Assembly: GCA_963728145.1 (NCBI GenBank)
Contig: CAVSJA010000001.1
Location: 496,001 to 560,000 of the forward strand
Direction: 5' to 3'
From: CAVSJA01 sp963728145
GTDB taxonomy: Bacteria; Bacteroidota; Bacteroidia; Chitinophagales; Chitinophagaceae
DNA: 64,000 bases
Shown one piece after another: positions 9,089 to 16,341 of this stretch. The notes under the pieces were generated by a model. The model did no database searches, was not told the origin of the DNA, and was given only the letters and a program-made list of their open reading frames with translations. Position 1 is the first letter of the stretch; every line of letters starts with the position of its first letter. The translations under genes were made by a program, and so were the position numbers.

Positions 9089-10111
9089 ATGGAGTTCATG
9101 ATCAATATTGATATTGCGGAACCTAAACAAAAGATCCACTACACCCATCCCATCCTTCTTACGGGCTCTTGTTTTACGGAACATATTGGGGATACTCTTG
9201 CGGAATTAAAATTCCAGGTGCTGCAAAACCCCAATGGTATTCTTTTCGATCCTTTGAGTGTTTCAAGCAGCCTGGTTTCCTATACGATCGATCATGCTTA
9301 TACAAAGAACGATCTCTTTTATTTGAATGAATGCTGGAATAGCTGGCAGCATCATAGCCGGTTTTCGCATCCTGATCAGGATAAATGTCTTCAATTGATT
9401 AATGATTCCCGCAAAACTGCCCATGATTTTCTTAAGAATGCGGAATGGCTAGTCATTACTCTGGGAACGACTTTTTCTTATCGATTGACTGAAGTCGCGC
9501 CATCAGAATTCAGGAACGGCTTACAAAAATTATCAGCTGTTGCAAATAATCACCGGGCACCGGCACAATGGTTCCGCAAACACCTTATGGCAATTGAAGA
9601 GATCAATTCTGTACTCGACAATTGCCTTCATCAATTGTTTCAATTCAATCCCCGACTAAAAATCATTTTTACGGTTAGTCCCGTCCGGCATATCCGGGAT
9701 GGAGTGGTTGAGAATAATCGCAGCAAGGCGAGACTGCTTGAGGTTACGCATAACCTCGTGAATAAATTCGATCAGCTGTACTATTTCCCTGCTTATGAGC
9801 TGGTGATTGATGTGCTCAGGGATTATCGTTTTTATGATGTTGACCTTGTACATCCCAATTATCCAGCAACTGAATTTGTATTGGAAAAATTCATTGGATC
9901 TTATGTAGATAAGCAATCACAACAATTAGCCGAAGAAATCAGGCAAATCGTAATAGCCCGGAAACATAAACCTTTTCAGCCGACAACTGATGCCCATAAA
10001 AAATTCCTGGAAAGTTTCAGCTTAAAGACAAAGGAACTGGCAGGAAAATATCCCTTTCTTTCATTAAAAGAGGAAATCGATTATTTCTCCAGATCCGCTC
10101 AAAGTTTATAA
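9089..10111 (+). CDS. GSCFA-domain protein
   Basis: 340 residues. The family is named for the motif seen here as TGSCFTEHIGD near residue 28, with a second conserved block ITLGTTFSY at about residue 126 and HPNYPATEFV near residue 252. Members resemble SGNH/GDSL hydrolases; a Ser in GSC and the late Asp/His (DLVHPN) could act together, but no reaction is established. No signal peptide. The end overlaps the convergent kinase gene by 13 bases (10099-10111). Confidence 0.85.
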   Translation: MEFMINIDIAEPKQKIHYTHPILLTGSCFTEHIGDTLAELKFQVLQNPNGILFDPLSVSSSLVSYTIDHAYTKNDLFYLNECWNSWQHHSRFSHPDQDKCLQLINDSRKTAHDFLKNAEWLVITLGTTFSYRLTEVAPSEFRNGLQKLSAVANNHRAPAQWFRKHLMAIEEINSVLDNCLHQLFQFNPRLKIIFTVSPVRHIRDGVVENNRSKARLLEVTHNLVNKFDQLYYFPAYELVIDVLRDYRFYDVDLVHPNYPATEFVLEKFIGSYVDKQSQQLAEEIRQIVIARKHKPFQPTTDAHKKFLESFSLKTKELAGKYPFLSLKEEIDYFSRSAQSL

Positions 10112-11202
10112 TCGTATTCTTCCTTTAAAAATTCCTCTAACCTTTTTAGAAGGGTCAATTGGTTCTTAGCCCTGTCATAATTCTGTTCAGGATAAGTCGT
10201 TTTATAGTAAACATCCCCATTCAGGTAATCGGCGAGAAAGCGGATTGCCTGCATATAGATCATGATCAGGCCTGAATAATGAATATATTTTTTTTCGGAA
10301 GCGGTGAAGTACTTGCCCATAATATCCAGGTAACCCTCAACAATTGCGCGGTAATAATCTTTCCTTATCTGCAATTGATCAAAATCCGTACTTGCTTCAT
10401 CATGGCTGCATGCCATTGAACGAATCATATCTCCTAAATCGGAAAAATAAAAGCCTGGCATCGCCGTATCCAAATCAACTACGCATAATACACGCCCATT
10501 TGATTTTCTAAATAGGACATTTGAAATTTTCGCATCATGATGATACAAGCGTTGAGGAAATTCAGCAGAGCTTGTTATCACTTCATAAAAATGCTTGTAT
10601 CGTTCCCGGCTCTTAATTTCTTCGATCATTGGTAGCGCCTTTGCCATTCTTTCATAATTCTCACCTTCCAGTGATTCAAGAAACTGATCATATCGAAATG
10701 TCAGGTTATGAAAATCGGGAATCACGATATGCAATTCTCCAAGGTTATAATCATCAAATGCAGCTGTAAGTTTAGCAAAAGCTTTTGCCGTCGATTTGGC
10801 CTGTGATGGAGTTCCCGGAACTGCATGGGTCCTCGTGTTATCCATGAATTCAAATGCCCGCCAGTATTTTCCATTCTTATCGCGGTACAAGGTTTTGCCA
10901 CGATCATGGTAAAGAGGAGCAGGCAGGTTAACATCTGTAAATTCAAATTCTGCAAACTGCCAGATATTGATATAATTCTGCTGGAGTTTTTCCGGCTTTT
11001 TAAAAACGTGCTGGTTGATTTCCTGCAAAAGGAATGGAGCCTTCGAATTCGAACTGATTTTATAGGAATGATTGATCAATCCGCCTGACATTGGCTCAAT
11101 AGTCAATGTATCATCTGACGATGCCGGGAGATCTTTCTTATAATATGCAAAGGCAAATGCCGCTTCTCGACAATTCTTCTCATCCATAACAGTCTGGTTC
11201 AT
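10099..11202 (-). CDS. APH-fold sugar kinase, N-acetylhexosamine 1-kinase-like
   Basis: 367 residues of the aminoglycoside phosphotransferase/choline kinase fold. The catalytic loop reads YHHDAKISNVLF (HxDxxxxN) and the metal motif CVVDLDTAMPG (usual DxD). The wording VDLDTxMPG and FSDLGDMIR is typical of the NahK group, which phosphorylates GlcNAc and GalNAc at C1. It lies 77 bases downstream of the GH109-like gene on the same strand and is likely co-transcribed, which fits a role in using the sugar that enzyme would release. The sugar specificity is inferred from this pairing. Confidence 0.75.
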   Translation of the reverse strand: MNQTVMDEKNCREAAFAFAYYKKDLPASSDDTLTIEPMSGGLINHSYKISSNSKAPFLLQEINQHVFKKPEKLQQNYINIWQFAEFEFTDVNLPAPLYHDRGKTLYRDKNGKYWRAFEFMDNTRTHAVPGTPSQAKSTAKAFAKLTAAFDDYNLGELHIVIPDFHNLTFRYDQFLESLEGENYERMAKALPMIEEIKSRERYKHFYEVITSSAEFPQRLYHHDAKISNVLFRKSNGRVLCVVDLDTAMPGFYFSDLGDMIRSMACSHDEASTDFDQLQIRKDYYRAIVEGYLDIMGKYFTASEKKYIHYSGLIMIYMQAIRFLADYLNGDVYYKTTYPEQNYDRAKNQLTLLKRLEEFLKEEYDYKL

Positions 11203-11279
11203 TGGCTCACGAATTAAGTGTCACTAAAATATCAAAATTCAACTGACCCGCGTGAAAGCAGGTATGAAATTATCGATAA

Positions 11280-12632
11280 CTAAAATTCATCCGTAACCAC
11301 AAAGTCATTTTTCCGGTACATCCATTGCCCGCCTGTAAAATCAGGAAATTCAACTGTCTCATTTCCCAATTCAATGCTCCTCTCACTCAATGGAGTAATC
11401 GCACTCCATGCAGCAGCATCATATACATCCTGCGGGGTTGGAATTTTTCGTTTGATGGCTTCGATGAATGCATGCAGTACAAAGAAATCCATTCCGCCAT
11501 GACCTGCGCCTTCCGCATCCTTGGTCCAACGTTGCCAAAGCGGATGATCATATTTTTCCAACCATGCTTTCGCATCTTCCCACTGATGTTCCTTCGATTG
11601 TCCCTCTACATAAATGGAACGATTCAGATCCATCCACAATCCTTTTGTGCCCTGAACGCGGAAACCCAAAGAATAGGGACGAGGAAGATTGGTATCATGC
11701 TGCAATAAAATAGTTTCTCCGTTTGCGCAACGGATCATGGTTGTAACCACATCGCCCAGCTTAAATTCAACCTTTGCGTTTGGATGATTTTCTCCTCCTT
11801 TCTTAACTACGTAGTCATGCAAGCCTCTTCCTTTGCTTGAAAAACAACTGAGCGACATAAACCGATTACCGCGGTTAATATCAATCATGGTGGCGACTGG
11901 ACCGATACCATGTGTCGGGTACAGGTCACCGTTGCGGTGTACAGAATGATTAGTACGCCAGCGGGCTTCCGAAAAAGCTTTTGATCCAAATTCAACCCCA
12001 CCACCATAGGCATCCTTACCATTATTGAATTTAACTCCACGAAGATCATGCTGGTAACCCCCCTGCAAATGGATGATCTCACCGAATACGCCCTGGCGTA
12101 CCATATTTAATACAGCCATCACATCCCTTCTATAACAAACATTTTCGAGCATCATCACCTGTGCCTTTTGCCTTTCTGCTTCACGAACCACTTTCCAGTG
12201 GTCATCGAGTGTAATGCCGAGTACCACTTCGGTGCCCACATATTTTACCCCTGCCTGAAGACTATCGATGATCATTGGACAATGCCATTCCCAGGGAGTA
12301 GAAATAATCACTCCATCAAGTCCTTTTAATTCTAGTAGTTTCCGGTAAGCATGAGGATCACCTTTGAACACCTGGGGCATGGCCTTGCCTGATTTCTTTA
12401 TCAGGTCTGCTGTCATTTGCAACATCCGCTCATCGATATCACAAACCGCAACGATCTCGGTATCCTTTCTCCGCAATGCCAGCTCAAGATGACTCTGACC
12501 TCTTAATCCGACCCCTATGAATCCAAGCCTAACCTTTGTTTGATTTATTTGATTAAATAATGAGGAAGTTGGAAGAATTGCAAATCCCGCAGTCGCAATA
12601 CCCGTCTGCCTCACAAAGTCTCTTCGGTTCAT
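11280..12632 (-). CDS. Gfo/Idh/MocA-fold protein, probable GH109 glycosidase
   Basis: 450 residues with a twin-arginine signal (MNRRDFVRQTGIATAGFAIL), so exported folded. Rossmann motif VRLGFIGVGLRGQSH at about 34-48 binds NAD(H). The block WRTNHSVHRNGDLYPTHGIG (residues about 219-238) closely resembles the active-site region of GH109 enzymes, which hydrolyse alpha-N-acetylgalactosaminides through an NAD-dependent oxidation-elimination mechanism. Other Tat-exported Gfo/Idh proteins lack the DLYPTHG stretch. Known GH109 members act on GalNAc-terminated glycans such as mucins. The kinase directly downstream supports an amino-sugar role. Confidence 0.78.
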   Translation of the reverse strand: MNRRDFVRQTGIATAGFAILPTSSLFNQINQTKVRLGFIGVGLRGQSHLELALRRKDTEIVAVCDIDERMLQMTADLIKKSGKAMPQVFKGDPHAYRKLLELKGLDGVIISTPWEWHCPMIIDSLQAGVKYVGTEVVLGITLDDHWKVVREAERQKAQVMMLENVCYRRDVMAVLNMVRQGVFGEIIHLQGGYQHDLRGVKFNNGKDAYGGGVEFGSKAFSEARWRTNHSVHRNGDLYPTHGIGPVATMIDINRGNRFMSLSCFSSKGRGLHDYVVKKGGENHPNAKVEFKLGDVVTTMIRCANGETILLQHDTNLPRPYSLGFRVQGTKGLWMDLNRSIYVEGQSKEHQWEDAKAWLEKYDHPLWQRWTKDAEGAGHGGMDFFVLHAFIEAIKRKIPTPQDVYDAAAWSAITPLSERSIELGNETVEFPDFTGGQWMYRKNDFVVTDEF

Positions 12633-12681
12633 TTAAAAAGTTTTAGTTTGTAGTGGCGGTAAGGTATTAGAAATTTATCAT

Positions 12682-13380
12682 ATGACCATTAATGATAAGA
12701 ATTTTACGCAATCGTATGCGATATTAAACTTTTACAAACGCTTAGAACCGGACTTCGGTTTACCGGATAATATAAAAATCATGAATCCTTTCAAGGATCC
12801 GGTTGCCTGGGAACTGGCAAGTAAATTCTATAATAAGTTTTACAATGACAGGCATCCAAGAATTTTAATATTTGGTATAAACCCCGGAAGATTTGGCGGA
12901 GGAATTACTGGCATTCCATTTACTGACCCCATTATGCTCCAGGAAAAATGTGGAATACAAAACGATTTACCAAAGAAATCCGAACTATCCGCCGGATTCA
13001 TCTATAAAATGATTGACGAATATGGCGGCGCTCAAAAATTCTATTCAGATTTCTTTATAACTGCGCTGTCTCCACTTGGTTTTACCCGGGATGAAGTAAA
13101 CCTGAACTACTATGATGATAAGGAATTGCTGAGAAGCTCCACTCAATTTATTATTGAAAGTATCAACACGCAATTGCAATCATTTAATACCACAAATGAA
13201 ATTTGCTATTGTCTTGGTGAAGGAACCAATTTTAAGTTTTTCAGCAAGCTTAATGACAAACATGGATTCTTTAAGAAGATTGTTCCCTTGCCACACCCGC
13301 GTTGGATAATGCAGTACAGGAGGAAGAGGGTGGATGAGTTTGTTGGAGTGTATTTGGAACATCTTCGATTACAAATATGA
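12682..13380 (+). CDS. SMUG2-like uracil-DNA glycosylase family protein (DUF4918)
   Basis: 232 residues. ILIFGINPGRFGGGITGIPF (residues about 60-79) is the catalytic motif of the SMUG branch of uracil-DNA glycosylases (canonical GMNPGPxG..TGxPFG), and LPHPRWIMQYRRKRVDE near the C-terminus is the DNA-wedging motif with its His. Predicted to excise uracil or related damaged pyrimidines. Proline in NPG and the following residues are kept, but the Gly-Pro-Phe of SMUG1 is Gly-Arg-Phe. No neighbouring repair genes. Transcribed divergently from the GH109-like gene. Confidence 0.8.
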   Translation: MTINDKNFTQSYAILNFYKRLEPDFGLPDNIKIMNPFKDPVAWELASKFYNKFYNDRHPRILIFGINPGRFGGGITGIPFTDPIMLQEKCGIQNDLPKKSELSAGFIYKMIDEYGGAQKFYSDFFITALSPLGFTRDEVNLNYYDDKELLRSSTQFIIESINTQLQSFNTTNEICYCLGEGTNFKFFSKLNDKHGFFKKIVPLPHPRWIMQYRRKRVDEFVGVYLEHLRLQI

Positions 13381-13406
13381 AGACCCTCACAGCCTCCCCA
13401 GATTCT

Positions 13407-13637
13407 AATTTTAACAGGTAGCCCCTTCGGGGCAATGACATGGGGATGGCATAATCGTATTTGGCTACAAACAGGTAGCCGCTACGCGGCAAAATAAAAA
13501 ACGCCTAATGAATTTATTCTTTTTGCCAAACAAAAGACTTTCGGTGGCACTGAGCCCCGAAGGGGCTCCCTGTTTGTAGCAACGAACGGATATTCAATTT
13601 CCACGTCATTGCCCCGTAGGGGCTACCTGTTAAAATT
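13407..13637. repeat. Nested REP-like palindrome, intergenic
   Basis: Fills most of the 314-base gap between the SMUG2-like gene and miaE. Outer arms 13407-13443 and 13601-13637 are reverse complements over 37 bases with few mismatches, each holding GCCCC(T/G)(T/A)(C/A)GGGGC. Inner arms GCTACAAACAGGTAGCC (13464-13480) and GGCTCCCTGTTTGTAGC (13564-13580) pair with one mismatch. The core of each arm is also a hairpin by itself. The gap contains no other gene that I can support. Confidence 0.85.
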
Positions 13638-13694
13638 ATTTTGAAATATGACGTGGTTTGAAAAATGAATAATTATCATGCACTGGAGAACGAC

Positions 13695-14303
13695 CTAATG
13701 AATCCGATCACCTCTTACTTGCAATTCCTTCATTATTTTCTTCTCTTCTTCCAACCATTGCTTCCACCTTTTTCTCACTTTCTCTTTATTAATATACGTC
13801 TCAGCCAACTCGATAAACAACGTATAATGCCCCGCCTCGCTTTCCATAAACTTTCTATAGAAGTTACTCAGGTATTTATCCGATAGCCCTTCGCTGAGTC
13901 GCTTAAACCGCTCACAGCTTCTGGCTTCAATAAGTGCAAAAATCAATAATTTATCCAATAATCTATCTTCATCACTTCCTCCCTTGGTTTGAAACTTAAG
14001 CAAGGCATTCACGTATTCATCCTTTCTTTGTTTTCCAAGTCGCAGACCGCGCTTCTTCAATTCCTGTAACACCATCCGAAAATGACCCCATTCCTCTGTT
14101 ACAATGGGAGCTAATTCCTGAACAAGCTTATCTTTATCTGAATAGCGTTGAATTAACGAAATGCAACTGGTTGCAGCCTTCTGTTCGCAATACGCATGAT
14201 CGGTGAGGATATCTTCCAGTGAAATACTGGCCAGATCAACCCAACGTGGATCAGTAGGTAATTGCAAGCCCAGGATATTTTTTACGTCACTACTTTCGGT
14301 CAT
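13695..14303 (-). CDS. miaE: tRNA-(ms2io6A)-hydroxylase, MiaE family
   Basis: 202-residue helical protein of the ferritin-like di-iron fold. The iron-binding glutamates and histidines are visible as HAYCEQKA, EEWGHF, EARSCERF and ESEAGHY, that is, the two E...ExxH pairs expected. The enzyme hydroxylates a modified adenosine at position 37 of tRNAs. Many Bacteroidota carry it. The leader of the divergent bioF gene holds a tandem repeat array just upstream of this start. Confidence 0.92.
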   Translation of the reverse strand: MTESSDVKNILGLQLPTDPRWVDLASISLEDILTDHAYCEQKAATSCISLIQRYSDKDKLVQELAPIVTEEWGHFRMVLQELKKRGLRLGKQRKDEYVNALLKFQTKGGSDEDRLLDKLLIFALIEARSCERFKRLSEGLSDKYLSNFYRKFMESEAGHYTLFIELAETYINKEKVRKRWKQWLEEEKKIMKELQVRGDRIH

Positions 14304-14335
14304 TTTTTATTAAAGATATTTGGAAGGCAAAGATA

Positions 14336-14387
14336 GGTTGATTGGTTAATTGGTTGATTGGTTGATTAGTTGTCCCGAAGCTTCGGG
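14336..14387. repeat. 8-bp tandem array (TTGATTGG) plus CCCGAAGCTTCGGG palindrome
   Basis: Four to five degenerate copies of GGTTGATT from 14336 to 14372, followed by the perfect 14-base palindrome CCCGAAGCTTCGGG at 14374-14387. It lies between the divergent miaE and bioF starts. The array is in frame with bioF from a TTG at 14350, but translating it makes no sensible N-terminus. Confidence 0.75.
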
Positions 14388-14418
14388 AGGGGAAGTCATT
14401 AGAACCTTCTTAGAATTT

Positions 14419-15510
14419 ATGAACGAAGATTTTTTACATAGAAAATTGAAGCAAAGGGAGGAAGTGGATGCTTTGCGAAAATTGAAATTACCTGATGGTA
14501 AAGTGGATTTTTGTTCCAATGATTACCTCGGGATCGCAACAAATGGCTTACTAAATGGATCAGAAAAAGAAAAGAATTATCGCAAGGGTTCTGGTGGATC
14601 AAGATTGCTTGCGGGTAATTATGCATTGATCGAATCGGCAGAGAAAATCATTTCAAGTTTTCATAACGCAGAAGCTGGATTGATTTTCAACTCGGGATAC
14701 GATGCGAACCTCGGACTGCTGAGTGCGATTCCACAAAGAGGAGATACCATCATATATGATTATTTATGCCATGCATCGATAAGGGATGGGATTCGCCTGA
14801 GTTTCGCAAATTCATTTGCCTTTGAGCATAACAATATTGATGATCTTGAAAAAAAATTAAAACAGGCGAGCGGAAATATTTTCGTCGTAACGGAATCTGT
14901 TTTTTCGATGGATGGAGATACCGCGCCTTTAAAAGAAATTTCCGATTTGTGTGAATCCAATAACGCCGCCTTGATCGTAGATGAAGCACATGCAACAGGA
15001 GTAGTGGGTTCGAAAGGAGAGGGACTGGTTCAATCATTGGGATTAGAAAAAAAATGCTTTGCTCGCATTCACACTTTCGGTAAAGCACTGGGTACTCATG
15101 GTTCGATCGTGCTTGGATCATCTATGCTGCGCGACTATTGTATTAATTTTTCCCGCTCATTCATCTATACCACCTCTCTTCCTGAATCTGCAATCGGCGA
15201 TATTATAAAATCATACGAGGTTTTTCCGTTGCTGAATAAAGAAAGGATTCAGCTAGCAGAGTTGATCAAAAAATTTCAATCAATTTCTATCAAATACATA
15301 AAATTAAGATCTGATACCCCAATCCAGGTTATCATTATTCCCGGGAACGCAGAAGTGAAAGCAATTGCAAATCGGTTACAGGAAGCAGGCCTGGATATTA
15401 GAGCAATTCTTTATCCAACCGTACCAGCCGGCAGCGAACGATTGAGGATTACTTTGCATTCTTTCAATAAGGTCCGGGAGATTGAATTGTTGGCGGAGTT
15501 ATTAGGGTAA
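14419..15510 (+). CDS. bioF: 8-amino-7-oxononanoate synthase-like PLP enzyme
   Basis: 363 residues of the alpha-oxoamine synthase family. FCSNDYLGIA, GSGGSRLLAGN, IVDEAHATGVVG and HTFGKALGTHGS (PLP lysine K222) match the family in order. BioF condenses pimeloyl thioester with alanine in biotin synthesis. I chose ATG 14419 because upstream codons come from the repeat array. The relatives KBL (glycine C-acetyltransferase) and serine palmitoyltransferase are possible alternatives; the short N-terminus and SGGSR form favour BioF. No other biotin genes are in the window. Confidence 0.85.
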   Translation: MNEDFLHRKLKQREEVDALRKLKLPDGKVDFCSNDYLGIATNGLLNGSEKEKNYRKGSGGSRLLAGNYALIESAEKIISSFHNAEAGLIFNSGYDANLGLLSAIPQRGDTIIYDYLCHASIRDGIRLSFANSFAFEHNNIDDLEKKLKQASGNIFVVTESVFSMDGDTAPLKEISDLCESNNAALIVDEAHATGVVGSKGEGLVQSLGLEKKCFARIHTFGKALGTHGSIVLGSSMLRDYCINFSRSFIYTTSLPESAIGDIIKSYEVFPLLNKERIQLAELIKKFQSISIKYIKLRSDTPIQVIIIPGNAEVKAIANRLQEAGLDIRAILYPTVPAGSERLRITLHSFNKVREIELLAELLG

Positions 15511-15512
15511 AA

Positions 15513-15596
15513 GGAATTGGGAATTGGGAATTGAGGATTGGGGATTTAGTAACTCAATGCTAATTCCTAATTACTAATTACCAATTACGAATTCCT
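15513..15596. repeat. Inverted pair of 7-bp tandem arrays (GAATTGG / CTAATTA)
   Basis: Left arm 15513-15547 repeats GAATTGG/GGATTGG; right arm 15560-15596 repeats CTAATTC/CCAATTA in the opposite sense. It fills the gap between convergent genes bioF and the cupin lipoprotein. Confidence 0.75.
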
Positions 15597-15600
15597 GTCT

Positions 15601-16092
15601 TCATTTCTTAATCGCCGCAGTATCCTGACCGATAAAGAATGTATTCGATGGGCCCATGCCTTCAATGTGCATCAAACAATCCTCGCGGAACCATTCATAA
15701 TGCGGTTGATCAGCCGGTATAACGACAAAACTACCTGGACCGGCGCATTTGATTTCAACTGTCGTGTCCATCTGTGAACCAAAAGCAAGACAGGCAGAAC
15801 CAGAGAGAATAGTTACGTAGAGGGCTTCATTGTGAACATGAGGAACACTGATATAACCTTTCGGGAACCAGGATCTTTCGATAAACATGCCCGGCCGATT
15901 TCGGGCGCTAAACAGATAGGTATTCTTTCTGCCGCTGGGTAAAGTGGTGTCTTTAGCAGGAGGCATTACGAGCTCTCCCAGCGAAGGGGAACTGGGGTCA
16001 TTGACGGCAAGCGTTTTTTCTTCAGCTGCTTCATTGCAAGCTAACCACGGAACTAATAGTAGTGCCATGGCAAAGAGAGATAGCTTTTTCAT
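15601..16092 (-). CDS. Cupin-domain lipoprotein
   Basis: 163 residues. The start at 16092 is chosen because it gives a lipoprotein signal (MKKLSLFAMALLLVPWLAC); the open frame to 16212 runs through a tandem repeat and yields a Gln-Pro-His-rich nonsense leader. The cupin fold shows in HVHNEALYVTILSG (HxH and Glu of motif 1) and GSFVVIPADQPHYEWF (motif 2 with His), so a metal centre is likely. Predicted to sit in the envelope; the ligand or reaction is unknown. Confidence 0.75.
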   Translation of the reverse strand: MKKLSLFAMALLLVPWLACNEAAEEKTLAVNDPSSPSLGELVMPPAKDTTLPSGRKNTYLFSARNRPGMFIERSWFPKGYISVPHVHNEALYVTILSGSACLAFGSQMDTTVEIKCAGPGSFVVIPADQPHYEWFREDCLMHIEGMGPSNTFFIGQDTAAIKK

Positions 16093-16160
16093 AGCAAGAC
16101 ATTTAGCGTTGAGCAATAAGGAAAAGAACTTACTGTAAATCATCAAAAGAAGTGCCATCG

Positions 16161-16296
16161 GGTGGGGTTGATGGGGTTGATGGAGTTGATGGGGTTGATA
16201 AGGTTGACACATTTAAAGCAGATAGCAAGACATTAAAGACTATAAAACTTGTTAACCCGGCTCACCCTGTCAACCTTATCAACCCTATCAACCTTA
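16161..16296. repeat. Inverted pair of 9-bp tandem arrays (GGGGTTGAT / TCAACCTTA)
   Basis: Left arm 16161-16208 holds five copies of a GGGGTTGAT-like nonamer; right arm 16266-16296 holds three to four copies of TCAACCNTA in inverted sense. It occupies the divergent gap between the cupin lipoprotein and the acylase gene, upstream of both starts, so a pure terminator role does not fit. Confidence 0.8.
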
Positions 16297-16341
16297 AATG
16301 AGAAGCTTTCACTAATTTTCCATACCAAATCAACCGATGAT

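Noticed and set aside
14350..14418. Upstream start for bioF
   Set aside because: The codons come from the TTGATTGG array and the palindrome; ATG 14419 gives a normal N-terminus.
16093..16212. Gln-Pro-His-rich N-terminus of the cupin protein
   Set aside because: It is translation of a 9-bp tandem array; the lipoprotein signal starts at 16092.
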